The translations under genes were made by a program, and so were the position numbers. Below the pieces are notes generated by a model. It did no database searches, was not told where the DNA came from, and saw only the letters and a list, made by a program, of their open reading frames with translations. This document shows, piece after piece, positions 7,471 to 13,957 of a stretch of DNA of 19,308 bases. This stretch comes from an uncultured Variovorax sp. (GTDB taxonomy: Bacteria; Pseudomonadota; Gammaproteobacteria; Burkholderiales; Burkholderiaceae): the NCBI GenBank assembly GCA_946478645.1, contig CAMLCW010000055.1, forward strand, positions 1 through 19,308, in the 5' to 3' direction. The stretch's first letter is position 1; every line of letters begins with the position of its first letter.

Positions 7471-8457
7471 ATGCACGCATGGCTTTGCGAAAACCCCACC
7501 GGCGTCGACGCGCTGGCCTGGAAAGAACTGCCGACGCCGACGCCTGGACCGGGCCAGGTGCTGATCGAGATCAAGGCGGCCAGCCTCAATTTCCCCGACC
7601 TGCTGATCGTCCAGAACAAATACCAGATCAAGCCGCCGCTGCCCTTCGTGCCCGGCTCCGAATATGCCGGCGTGATCCAGGCCGTGGGCGAAGGCGTCAC
7701 GCACCTGAAGATCGGGCAGAACGTGGCCTGCCTTTCGGGCACCGGCGGTTTCGCGACCCACACGCTGGCGCCGGCTGCGCTCTGCATGCCGCTGCCCGAA
7801 GGCTTCGGCCATGTCGATGCGGCGGCCTTCATCATGATCTACGCGACCTCGTGGCACGCTTTGATGGACCGCGCACAGCTCAAGGCCGGTGAAACCGTGC
7901 TCGTGCTCGGCGCTGCCGGCGGCGTGGGCACTGCGGCCATACAGATCGCGAAGGCCGCGGGCGCGCGCGTGATCGCCGCGGCCTCCACCGACGAGAAATG
8001 CGATCTCTGCCGCTCCATCGGCGCCGACGCGACGATCAACTACACCACGCACGCATTGCCGGGCGGTTTTCGCGATGCCATCAAGGCCGTGACCGACGGC
8101 AAGGGGCCCGACGTCATCTACGACCCGGTCGGCGGCGATTTCGCCGAGCCTGCATTTCGCTCGATCGGCTGGCGCGGACGCTATTTGGTGGTCGGCTTCG
8201 CCGCAGGACCGATTCCCTCGCTGCCATTGAATCTGACACTGCTGAAAGGTGCTTCCATCGTCGGCGTGTTCTGGGGCGATTTCGCTCGGCGCGAGCCCAA
8301 GGCCAATGCACAAATGATGGCCGAATTGGCGCAGTGGTACGGCCAGGGCAAGATCAAGCCCGTCATCGACAGCACGATGCCGATGGCGGATTTGAAAGCC
8401 GCCTATGCCCACATGGGCTCGCGCGGCGTCAAGGGGAAACTCGTGATGGTGAACTGA
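7471..8457 (+). CDS. Zinc-independent NAD(P)H:quinone oxidoreductase (MDR superfamily)
   Basis: A 328-residue medium-chain dehydrogenase/reductase of the quinone-oxidoreductase type. A GroES-like domain (residues ~1-125) contains 'PFVPGSEYAGVIQAVGEGV'. A Rossmann domain follows with 'VLVLGAAGGVGTAAIQIAKA' (from residue 143), the AAxGGVG form typical of NADPH-using QOR enzymes. The cysteine/histidine ligands of zinc alcohol dehydrogenases are missing at the expected places. The likely reaction is NADPH-dependent reduction of quinones or reactive enones; the exact substrate is unknown. AAGGAG at 7456-7461 sets the start. It is divergent from surE across a 135-base gap and forms a single-gene transcript ended by a strong terminator. 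Confidence 0.9.
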   Translation: MHAWLCENPTGVDALAWKELPTPTPGPGQVLIEIKAASLNFPDLLIVQNKYQIKPPLPFVPGSEYAGVIQAVGEGVTHLKIGQNVACLSGTGGFATHTLAPAALCMPLPEGFGHVDAAAFIMIYATSWHALMDRAQLKAGETVLVLGAAGGVGTAAIQIAKAAGARVIAAASTDEKCDLCRSIGADATINYTTHALPGGFRDAIKAVTDGKGPDVIYDPVGGDFAEPAFRSIGWRGRYLVVGFAAGPIPSLPLNLTLLKGASIVGVFWGDFARREPKANAQMMAELAQWYGQGKIKPVIDSTMPMADLKAAYAHMGSRGVKGKLVMVN

Positions 8458-8487
8458 GCGCGCGGCGCTGCGCAGCGCCAGTGCCTC

Positions 8488-8527
8488 GCCATTAAAAAAG
8501 CCCGCTTGCGCGGGCTTTTTTAATGGC
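8488..8527. terminator. strong bidirectional terminator between the qor-like and H-NS-like genes
   Basis: A perfect 18-bp stem (8488-8505 with 8510-8527) closed by TTGC. The G/C-rich core GCCCGC/GCGGGC is flanked by A6 on the left and T6 on the right, so it terminates in both directions. It is shared by two convergent genes: the oxidoreductase ends at 8457 and the H-NS-like gene at 8548. Confidence 0.92.
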
Positions 8528-8547
8528 CGACGGCCACGTCGAGAGGC

Positions 8548-8892
8548 TTACTTGATCTCGAACTCGGACAGCGACTTGCCGGCGGCCAATGCCTCGGTCA
8601 CCCAGCGCGGCTTGCGGCCACGGCCACCCGACCAGGTTTCGCCCGTCGGACCGCGGTATTTGGCCGCGGCCTTGGGCGCAGGCACGCCCGCGCTGCGCTT
8701 GGCCGAACCGCCGCGTGCGCTGAGTTTCAGGTCCGCAGCGGTCAAACCGTATTCGGCGATCTTCCTGCGCACGTCTTCAATCACGCCGGCGCGTTCCTGG
8801 TTGCGGAGGTCTTCGGCCTGCTTGCGCAATTGCGCAATCTGCTCGTCGTACTTCTTGATCTGAGAATTGATATCGGCAAGGGTCGAAGCCAT
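8548..8892 (-). CDS. H-NS family nucleoid-associated protein
   Basis: A 114-residue H-NS-like DNA-binding protein that probably silences AT-rich or foreign DNA. The N-terminal half (residues ~5-50) is a charged coiled-coil oligomerisation region (INSQIKKYDEQIAQLRKQAE). A Lys/Ala-rich linker follows, then the C-terminal DNA-binding domain 'KYRGPTGETWSGGRGRKPRW' (residues 79-97). The core motif of this family is usually TW(S/T)GRGR-x-P; here one extra glycine is inserted (TWSGGRGRKP). AGGAG (8899-8903) lies six bases before the ATG. It has its own AT-rich promoter and a strong terminator. Comparable betaproteobacterial proteins are annotated simply as H-NS histone family. Confidence 0.92.
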   Translation of the reverse strand: MASTLADINSQIKKYDEQIAQLRKQAEDLRNQERAGVIEDVRRKIAEYGLTAADLKLSARGGSAKRSAGVPAPKAAAKYRGPTGETWSGGRGRKPRWVTEALAAGKSLSEFEIK

Positions 8893-8922
8893 TCAGGACT
8901 CCTGAAAATTGGAAACGAGCGG

Positions 8923-8950
8923 ATTTTAATTCAATTCACAATTAGCACAA
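8923..8950 (-). promoter_or_regulatory. sigma-70-type promoter of the H-NS-like gene
   Basis: On the minus strand, TTGTGC (8950-8945) and TAAAAT (8928-8923) are spaced by 16 bases, about 30 bases upstream of the ATG. The surrounding 40 bases are markedly AT-rich, which would also suit autoregulation by an H-NS-type protein. The -35 match is only moderate. Confidence 0.55.
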
Positions 8951-9010
8951 GCGGGGCGACGTTCGAAAAAACCGCGATGGGACGCGAAATGCGGCATCGC
9001 ACAAAACGGA

Positions 9011-9026
9011 TGCACCAAAATGGTGC
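9011..9026. promoter_or_regulatory. NtrC-site-like palindrome upstream of the H-NS-like gene
   Basis: TGCACCAAAATGGTGC contains the perfect inverted repeat GCACCA (9012-9017) / TGGTGC (9021-9026). It fits the enhancer consensus of the nitrogen regulator NtrC, TGCACY-N5-GGTGCA, at every fixed position but the last (T instead of A at 9027). It lies about 60 bases beyond the predicted -35 of the H-NS-like gene. I found no sigma-54 (-24/-12) promoter nearby on either strand, so the function is uncertain. The hairpin plus TTTT on the + strand could alternatively be a weak terminator, but there is no + strand gene to end. Confidence 0.4.
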
Positions 9027-9082
9027 TTTTATTGATGCAATGGAGGAAGCTGCGGTGGGCCCGATCGGGGCCTCAAATGACA

Positions 9083-9103
9083 ACGCCGGGGCGGGCCCGG
9101 CGT
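9083..9103 (-). terminator. possible weak terminator hairpin after tRNA-His
   Basis: ACGCCGGG (9083-9090) and CCCGGCGT (9096-9103) form a perfect 8-bp stem with a five-base loop, about 47 bases downstream of the tRNA-His 3' end on the minus strand. The following sequence (GTTGTCATTTG) is only moderately T-rich, so this is a tentative terminator. Confidence 0.35.
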
Positions 9104-9117
9104 CGTGGTTCGTGGAC

Positions 9118-9133
9118 GCTATTGCGCAATAGC
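9118..9133. repeat. perfect 16-bp palindrome next to tRNA-His
   Basis: GCTATTGCGCAATAGC is a perfect palindrome of 16 bases, 16 bases downstream of the CCA end of tRNA-His. It could be a protein-binding site or contribute to 3' processing or termination of the tRNA transcript. No T tract follows. Nothing else in the area (integrase, direct repeat of the tRNA end) supports an attachment site. Confidence 0.6.
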
Positions 9134-9149
9134 AGTCAGGACGGTGTTT

Positions 9150-9226
9150 TGGGGTGGCTGATGGGACTCGAACCCACGACGACCAGAATCACAATCTGGG
9201 ACTCTACCAACTGAGCTACAGCCACC
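9150..9226 (-). tRNA. tRNA-His (anticodon GTG)
   Basis: On the minus strand the acceptor arm GTGGCTG (9225-9219) pairs with CAGCCAC (9160-9154), followed by discriminator C (9153) and an encoded CCA (9152-9150). The D-arm TAGCTCAGTTGGTAGAG, anticodon stem CCAGA/TCTGG with loop TTGTGAT (anticodon GTG, 9192-9190) and the T-arm GTGGG-TTCGAGT-CCCAT are all present. The base before the acceptor is G (9226) and the discriminator is C, the identity pair G-1:C73 specific to tRNA-His. I include the G-1 in the coordinates. Confidence 0.97.
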
Positions 9227-9238
9227 GGAGAGCCCGCA

Positions 9239-9244
9239 AGTATA
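9239..9244 (-). promoter_or_regulatory. candidate -10 element of tRNA-His
   Basis: TATACT on the minus strand lies 12 bases upstream of the mature tRNA 5' end and is followed by the GC-rich stretch TGCGGGCTC, like the discriminator of stringently controlled stable-RNA promoters. I see no good -35 hexamer at the right spacing, so confidence is limited. Confidence 0.45.
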
Positions 9245-9299
9245 GCGTGAAAAATCCCGCCTTTCTCCGCGGCGGACGATAAACCCGGTGCATTCCTGC

Positions 9300-9932
9300 T
9301 CAGCCTGCTGCGAGAGGACCGGCCTGCGCGGCCTTCGGGATCTTGGCGGTGCCGTCCGGGCGCTCGCAGGTGCCGATCAGCAGGCCACTGGCCAGCGCAT
9401 GCGCCTGCAGCGCGTCGAAGATCTCGTCGCGCCCCGGCGTGCCGGAGAATTCGGGCACGCTGTCGAGCGCAAACAATTGGAACGCGTAGCGGTGCGCGCC
9501 ATGGCCCGGGGGCGGATCGGGCGGCATCCAGGCGGCTTGCAGCCCGGAGTTGCGCCCCACATGCAGCCCCGCTTCGCCCTCGCTCTCGCGGCTCGGGATG
9601 GCCGCTTCATCGAGCTTTCCGTCGCCGGGCGGCAGGCCCACGACGATCGCGTGCACGAGCGGATTGGGCGTCGGCGAATCGGCATCTTCGACCACCAGGA
9701 CGAGCGACAGCGCGCCCGGGGGAATGCCGGTCCACTGCAACGGGGGCGAAAAGCCCTCGCCGTCCGCGGTATAGCGCGCGGGGATCGGGCCATGGTCGAC
9801 GAATGCGACGCTCCCGAGCGCGATCGACGCCATGCCCTGCCGCATGCCGAGCGTGTTGAAGACGATCTTGTCCATGCCGGCACGCATGCCGTGCAGCGCG
9901 TGGCCGATGGCTTCGGGGAGTTTTTCGAGCAT
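9300..9932 (-). CDS. YbhB/YbcL family Raf-kinase-inhibitor-like (PEBP) protein
   Basis: A 210-residue member of the phosphatidylethanolamine-binding protein superfamily (bacterial YbhB/YbcL type). The hallmark segments are present: 'IPARYTADGEGFSPPLQWTG' (from residue ~50), 'SLVLVVEDADSP', 'PLVHAIVVGLPPG', and the later 'HRYAFQLFALDS' strand with the C-terminal GTCERPDGT. The cellular role of bacterial PEBPs is poorly defined; a ligand pocket for anionic or phospho-groups is expected. The N-terminus has about 35 extra residues compared with YbhB but no clear signal peptide. The ATG at 9932 starts MLEKLPEAIG; the Shine-Dalgarno is weak. Divergent from the GlsB-like gene. Confidence 0.9.
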   Translation of the reverse strand: MLEKLPEAIGHALHGMRAGMDKIVFNTLGMRQGMASIALGSVAFVDHGPIPARYTADGEGFSPPLQWTGIPPGALSLVLVVEDADSPTPNPLVHAIVVGLPPGDGKLDEAAIPSRESEGEAGLHVGRNSGLQAAWMPPDPPPGHGAHRYAFQLFALDSVPEFSGTPGRDEIFDALQAHALASGLLIGTCERPDGTAKIPKAAQAGPLAAG

Positions 9933-10080
9933 GCCTACGGTATAGCCCCGCGCGCTGCCCCGGGCTGTAGGACGCCGCAGCAAGCGCGGCTCGATGGCTC
10001 CGCTATCATGGGCGCCGGCTCGCATCGCCGCGGTGCAGGCCGCTATCTGCCCTCATTCCACCGCCAAAAGGAGTTTCTTC

Positions 10081-10329
10081 ATGAGCATCGTCTGGACCAT
10101 CCTGATCGGGTTCATCGTGGGTCTGGTGGCACGGGCCGTCAAGCCGGGCGACGATTCCGCCGGCTTCATCGTGACCACGCTGATCGGCGTGGCAGGCTCG
10201 CTGATCGTGACCTACGTCGGGCAGTCGATGGGCTGGTACACCGCCGGCCAGGGCGCAGGCTTCATCGCATCGGTGCTCGGCGCGATCGTGTTGCTGCTGC
10301 TCTACGGGCTGGTGAAGCGCAAGCGCTGA
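10081..10329 (+). CDS. GlsB/YeaQ/YmgE family stress-response membrane protein
   Basis: A small (82 aa) membrane protein of the GlsB/YeaQ/YmgE (transglycosylase-associated) family. Three hydrophobic glycine-rich helices are visible: 'MSIVWTILIGFIVGLVARAV', 'GFIVTTLIGVAGSLIVTYVG' and 'GFIASVLGAIVLLLLYGLVK', with the family's conserved 'A+AvKPG' turn after helix 1. Family members are induced by envelope, acid or osmotic stress; the biochemical function is unknown. AAAAGGAG at 10066-10073 lies seven bases before the ATG. The next gene starts 22 bases after the stop, so co-transcription is plausible. Confidence 0.9.
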   Translation: MSIVWTILIGFIVGLVARAVKPGDDSAGFIVTTLIGVAGSLIVTYVGQSMGWYTAGQGAGFIASVLGAIVLLLLYGLVKRKR

Positions 10330-10351
10330 ACGCGCTCCCCGCCCGCCACAG

Positions 10352-10684
10352 ATGCCGCGCAAGCCGAGGGCCAGGCATCACGTCTACGTGGTCGAGCTCG
10401 ACGACCGCGTATGGAACAACGCCCGCTTCAGGCGGGCCAACCCCGACTACCAGCTCGGCAAGCCCTTCGTCTATGTGGGCATGACCGGCCTCGACCCCGA
10501 CATCCGCTTCGACAAGCACAAGGCCGGCATCCAGGCCAACGGCTTCGTGCAGGCGTTCGGCCTGCGTCTGCTGCCCGCGCTGTACGAACGCTACAACCCG
10601 ATGAGCTATGACGAGGCGCGGTCGATGGAGGTCGAGCTCGGCATTGCGCTGCGCCGCAGCGGCTACGGCGTCTGGCAGGCCTGA
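10352..10684 (+). CDS. Small uncharacterised protein with GIY-YIG-like motifs
   Basis: A 110-residue hypothetical protein that I cannot assign to a named family with certainty. Its order of motifs resembles GIY-YIG nucleases: a first strand 'HVYVVEL' (VYV, residues 11-13), a second strand with 'FVYVGMTG' (YVG, 41-43) followed by 'RFDKHKAG' (R52, H56), and a C-terminal helix rich in glutamates, 'DEARSMEVELGIALRRSGYG' (E88, E93, E95), where the metal-binding Glu of that fold would lie. The loop between the first two motifs is longer (about 27 residues) than usual, and the first motif lacks the glycine. The ATG is 22 bases after the GlsB-like gene with no clear Shine-Dalgarno. It stops 15 bases from the convergent phosphatase gene. 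Coding is supported by its ordinary composition and clean frame. Confidence 0.75.
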   Translation: MPRKPRARHHVYVVELDDRVWNNARFRRANPDYQLGKPFVYVGMTGLDPDIRFDKHKAGIQANGFVQAFGLRLLPALYERYNPMSYDEARSMEVELGIALRRSGYGVWQA

Positions 10685-10699
10685 AGCGCCCGCCCGTCC

Positions 10700-11374
10700 T
10701 CAGGCGTAGGTCACCCAGTTTTCGTAGGCCGGCGCATCGAGGTGCGGCAGCGTGTTGTAAGTCACCAGCATGTGTCGCTTCGGCGTGAAGGCGAATTCGG
10801 TGACGGCGGTGTTGCGGATGCGCAGGTTCAATTCGATCGTCACTTCGGGCGAGGTGCCCAGCACGTGGCCGACGGCCGTGCTGATCGGGCCGCCGCTCGA
10901 CACCACCAGCACGCGCGCACCATGGTGGCGGTCGCGCACATGATCGAGCGCGGTCGTCACGCCCGCGAGAAAATCGATGTAGCTCGGCATGCCCACCGGC
11001 TGTGTCCTGCCCTGCATCCAGGCGCCGAGGCCGTTGCGCAGCAAGCGGAAATGATGCCGGTACATCTCGGGCGTGTCGGGCTTCTCGAGCTTGCCCTCAT
11101 GGATCGTCGCGATGACCGCCTCGCTGTCGTACTCGTTGAGGCCGGGCCAGGGCAGCACGTCGTCGCGCTCGAGCCCGAGCCCCTTGGCAATGCCTTCCCA
11201 GGTCTGGCGATGGCGCTTCAGCGTGCCGGTGATCACGGCATCGAAGTGCATGCCGCGCTCACGCCAGTATTCACCGAGGCGCACCGACTGCCGGTGCCCG
11301 AGCTCACTCAGGTTGTCGTAGTCGGCGGCGCCAAAGCTGGCTTGGCCGTGGCGCACGAGATAGAGGTTTCCCAT
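10700..11374 (-). CDS. Histidine phosphatase family protein, atypical second active-site position
   Basis: A 224-residue protein of the histidine phosphatase (phosphoglycerate mutase-like) superfamily. The phospho-accepting motif 'LYLVRHGQASFG' (R8, H9) is intact, as are 'ITGTLKRHRQTWEG' (R54, phosphate binding) and an acidic residue in 'LNEYDSEA' (E81). The second catalytic histidine, normally in a 'vsHGG' loop, is replaced: the loop reads 'VLVVSSGGPIS' with Ser160. I believe related bacterial proteins with SGGPI exist, so this is probably a subfamily rather than a broken gene. Substrate unknown. The ATG at 11374 starts the conserved MGNLYLVRHG; an in-frame GTG lies 18 bases upstream. It sits 101 bases downstream of ppiD. 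Confidence 0.88.
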   Translation of the reverse strand: MGNLYLVRHGQASFGAADYDNLSELGHRQSVRLGEYWRERGMHFDAVITGTLKRHRQTWEGIAKGLGLERDDVLPWPGLNEYDSEAVIATIHEGKLEKPDTPEMYRHHFRLLRNGLGAWMQGRTQPVGMPSYIDFLAGVTTALDHVRDRHHGARVLVVSSGGPISTAVGHVLGTSPEVTIELNLRIRNTAVTEFAFTPKRHMLVTYNTLPHLDAPAYENWVTYA

Positions 11375-11475
11375 GCACGGAATTCTGGCCACAAGCGCAT
11401 GGCGCGCTTGTCCCGACGGCGACGGCGTTCGCGCTCAGCGACGCCGACGCGACACCGCGCCCGATGCGAGGCGGA

Positions 11476-13389
11476 TCAGCGCCCCGCCGCCGACAGCGTG
11501 TCGGCCGGCTTCGGCACCAGGATCTCGGCCTCGAAGCGCTCCTTCAGCATGTTGTAGTAGGCCGTGCTTTCCGCCGCAGCCACCGACTGCGCCACCTGCG
11601 CGTTCTCCTGCTGCACCTGTTCGGGCGCCGGGGGCGTGCGCGGAACCGCCTTGGTGACACGCAGCACGGCGTAGCCCTGGGCACCGAGGTCCACGCCCAC
11701 GAGCGCGGGCAGCTTGGCCGGATCGGCGCGCAAGGCGGCATCGATCACTGCGAGGGGCTGCGACTGCGCATCGGTGCGCGACACGGTGACCGGCTTGCCG
11801 AAGGCCGCATCGTCGGCCTTGGCGGTCCAGGCCGCGAGCTTGGCTTCGCCCTCGGCCTTGGCCATGACGGCGGCGCGCTCATTCACGAGCTGGGCGCGGA
11901 TCTTGTCCTTCACATCGGCCAGCGGCATCGGACGCGCCGGCGAATACTGGGTGATGCGGCCCGACGCGAGCTGGTTGGCACCGACCTCGATGGCCTCTGT
12001 GTTCTGCTTGCGACTCAGCGAATCAGGCGCGAACAACGCATTGAGGAAGTTGCGGTTGGCCAGCACACCGGTGGCACCAGGCGCGGGGGTGCGCGACACG
12101 TTGCTGGCGGTCTGGACCTTGAGCTTCAGCTTCTCGGCCGCCGGCTGCAGGCTGTCGGGCTGCTGGTACACCGTGTCGGTGAAGGCCTCCGCCGCCTTGG
12201 CGAACTCCTGGGTGGCCTGCTGCGCGCGCACTTCGTTCTCGATGGTGGCGCGGACCTGCTCGAAGGGCTGCACCACGGCGGGCTTGATGTCGGTGAGACG
12301 GATGATGTGGTAGCCGAACTCGGTCTCGACCACGTTGCTGATCGCGCCCTTCTCGAGCGCGAACATCGCATCCTCGAACGGCTTGACCATGGCGCCGCGC
12401 GTCACGAAGTCGAGGTCGCCGCCCTTCTCCGCGGAGCCGGGGTCCTGCGAGTTCTTGCGCGCCACATCGGCGAAGCTCGCGGGCGCCTTCTTCACTTCGG
12501 CCAGCAGTTGTTCGGCCTTGGCCTTCGCCTTGGCACGCTCGTCCGACGAGGCGCTGGCGGGTGCGGTGATCAGGATGTGGCTCGCACGGCGCTCTTCCTT
12601 CGTGCCGAAGCGCTCCTTGTTCTGCTCGTAGTAGGTCTTGAGGTCGGCCTCGTTGACCGACACGTTCTTCTTCGCGGCCTCGATGTCGAGCACCAGGTAT
12701 TCGATGCTGGCCTGCTCTGGCGCCTGGAACTGGGCCGCGTGGTCCTTGTAGTAGGTCTCGATGTCGGCGTCGCTGACCGTCACCTTCGACGCGAAGCTGT
12801 CGGGCGCGAAGCGCGCGACCTGGATCTCGCGCTGATCGAAGAAGGCGCCGATCGTGGCGGCCGCCACGGCGGGTGGCACGAAGGCCGTGCCCGAGACGCC
12901 GAGCAGCACCTGCTGCGTGGCGAGTTCGGCGCGCATCGAGGCTTCGTACTGCTCGGGCGTGCGGCCCGTGACGCGCTGGAAGGTCTCGCGGTCGAACTTG
13001 CCATCGGGAGTGCGGAATGCCGCGAGGCCCATGTCCTGCGCGAAGATCCGCGTCAGCCGCTCTTCCGAGATGCTCACGTTCGACTTCGCGGCGGCCGCGG
13101 CCAGCACGCGGTCGCGCACCATGCGCTCGAGCGTGGCATAGCGCATCACATCCGACTCGAGCAGCGCGGGGTCGACGTTGGGCGACTGCTGGCGGATGCG
13201 GTCGATCTCGTTGCGGTGCTGCATGTCCCACTCGGGCCGCGTGATGGGGTTGCCGTCGATGCTTGCCACCTTCTCGTCGGCGCCCGAACTCCGGTACTGA
13301 TCGACCCCGAGAAAGACGAACGAGGGAATGATCAGCAAGAACAAGACGAACATGACGATCTTGTTGTACTTGCGGAAGAAATCAAACAT
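11476..13389 (-). CDS. ppiD: PpiD-type periplasmic peptidyl-prolyl isomerase/chaperone
   Basis: Inner-membrane-anchored periplasmic folding factor that meets proteins leaving the Sec translocon. The 637 residues show a short cytoplasmic N-terminus, one membrane helix (~10-29, KIVMFVLFLLIIPSFVFLGV), a SurA-like N-terminal chaperone region (~40-250), and one parvulin (PpiC) domain at ~265-370, with 'ERRASHILI' at its start, 'DPGSAEKGGDLDFVTRGAMV' in the middle and 'ETEFGYHIIRLTDIKPA' at its end. The C-terminal SurA-like region ends near 637. The length agrees with known PpiD (about 620-640). The ATG at 13389 begins MFDFFRKYNK, the conserved N-terminus; upstream in-frame codons run into the tRNA terminator. 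It lies downstream of hupB and tRNA-Val, as ppiD follows hupB in E. coli. Confidence 0.94.
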   Translation of the reverse strand: MFDFFRKYNKIVMFVLFLLIIPSFVFLGVDQYRSSGADEKVASIDGNPITRPEWDMQHRNEIDRIRQQSPNVDPALLESDVMRYATLERMVRDRVLAAAAAKSNVSISEERLTRIFAQDMGLAAFRTPDGKFDRETFQRVTGRTPEQYEASMRAELATQQVLLGVSGTAFVPPAVAAATIGAFFDQREIQVARFAPDSFASKVTVSDADIETYYKDHAAQFQAPEQASIEYLVLDIEAAKKNVSVNEADLKTYYEQNKERFGTKEERRASHILITAPASASSDERAKAKAKAEQLLAEVKKAPASFADVARKNSQDPGSAEKGGDLDFVTRGAMVKPFEDAMFALEKGAISNVVETEFGYHIIRLTDIKPAVVQPFEQVRATIENEVRAQQATQEFAKAAEAFTDTVYQQPDSLQPAAEKLKLKVQTASNVSRTPAPGATGVLANRNFLNALFAPDSLSRKQNTEAIEVGANQLASGRITQYSPARPMPLADVKDKIRAQLVNERAAVMAKAEGEAKLAAWTAKADDAAFGKPVTVSRTDAQSQPLAVIDAALRADPAKLPALVGVDLGAQGYAVLRVTKAVPRTPPAPEQVQQENAQVAQSVAAAESTAYYNMLKERFEAEILVPKPADTLSAAGR

Positions 13390-13426
13390 GCTTGAACACT
13401 CTCTTCGACGGATGTCGCACGGCAAT

Positions 13427-13453
13427 AAAAAAGGCGAACCTGTGTTCGCCTTT
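13427..13453 (-). terminator. intrinsic terminator after tRNA-Val
   Basis: On the minus strand AAAGGCGAAC (13453-13444) pairs perfectly with GTTCGCCTTT (13439-13430) around a four-base loop and is followed by T (six T over 13432-13427). It lies nine bases after the tRNA-Val CCA end and about 40 bases ahead of ppiD, so it closes the hupB-tRNA-Val transcript. Confidence 0.88.
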
Positions 13454-13461
13454 GCATCGGG

Positions 13462-13537
13462 TGGTGGGTGCTGAGGGGTTCGAACCCCCGACCTACGCCT
13501 TGTAAGGGCGCCGCTCTACCAGCTGAGCTAAGCACCC
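13462..13537 (-). tRNA. tRNA-Val (anticodon TAC)
   Basis: Read on the minus strand, the acceptor GGGTGCT (13537-13531) pairs with AGCACCC (13472-13466), followed by discriminator A (13465) and an encoded CCA (13464-13462). The D-arm TAGCTCAGCTGGTAGAG, anticodon loop CTTACAA (anticodon TAC at 13504-13502) between stems GCGCC/GGCGT, and the T-arm GGGGG-TTCGAAC-CCCCT are complete. It lies 28 bases after the hupB stop, with no terminator between and no convincing promoter of its own, so it is likely processed from the hupB transcript. Confidence 0.97.
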
Positions 13538-13565
13538 CACCGGAAATATGCTCCGAGTGTACGTC

Positions 13566-13838
13566 CTAGTTGAGCGCGTCTTTCAGCGCCTTGCCCGGAC
13601 GGAATTTCGGAATCTTGGCGGCCTTGATTTTAATCGCGTCGCCGGTGCGCGGATTGCGGCCGGTGCGTGCAGCCCTCTTGCCCACTGCGAAAGTGCCGAA
13701 ACCGACGAGCGACACGGAGCCGCCCTTCTTGAGCGTGGTACGAATGGCGCCGATAGTGGATTCCAGCGCGCGGGTGGCGGCTGCCTTGGAGATGTCGGCG
13801 TTTTTTGCGATGTGCTCAATGAGTTCGGTCTTGTTCAC
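13566..13838 (-). CDS. hupB: DNA-binding protein HU (beta-type)
   Basis: Nucleoid-associated histone-like protein HU; dimeric, bends and compacts DNA. The 90-residue sequence is canonical: the N-terminal [11 protein letters not shown] helix, '[20 protein letters not shown]' leading into the DNA-binding beta arm '[20 protein letters not shown]' with the conserved RNP proline that intercalates into DNA, and the C-terminal [11 protein letters not shown]. The start codon is GTG, at exactly the residue where HU proteins normally begin; AAGGGG (13844-13849) lies five bases ahead. An IHF subunit is less likely because of the HU-type arm. Its leader is about 110 bases and its promoter is near consensus. 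Confidence 0.96.
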   Translation of the reverse strand: MNKTELIEHIAKNADISKAAATRALESTIGAIRTTLKKGGSVSLVGFGTFAVGKRAARTGRNPRTGDAIKIKAAKIPKFRPGKALKDALN

Positions 13839-13937
13839 AAGGGCCCCTTGTCGAAGAAATTAAGTTGGTCGGCTTCGTCAGCTGCGAGTCGGCCGCGGAA
13901 TGACGCGACACGCGAAGCCTGGCAGGACTGACGCCTC

Positions 13938-13951
13938 GGCAGCGCGCTGCC
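13938..13951. repeat. palindrome GGCAGCGCGCTGCC at the predicted hupB transcript start
   Basis: A perfect 14-bp palindrome lies just downstream of the predicted -10 element (13958-13963), so the hupB mRNA would begin at or within it. A competing pairing between CCTGGCAG and CTGCCAGG further down the leader is also possible. It may act as a 5' stabilising hairpin or as an operator. No experimental support. Confidence 0.5.
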
Positions 13952-13957
13952 AGGAGG

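Noticed and set aside
9051..9077. GGGCCCGATCGGGGCC as a terminator hairpin
   Set aside because: A short imperfect GC-rich palindrome with no T tract on either strand; no clear gene end at this point.
9118..9226. tRNA-His with adjacent palindrome as an integration (att) site
   Set aside because: No integrase, no direct repeat of the tRNA end and no composition change nearby; the flanking genes look like ordinary chromosome.
11464..13395. A 643-codon open frame on the + strand, almost fully antisense to ppiD
   Set aside because: Its translation is a Gly/Leu/Arg/His-rich shadow with no domain, caused by high GC codon use in ppiD. PpiD on the other strand has a complete family architecture.
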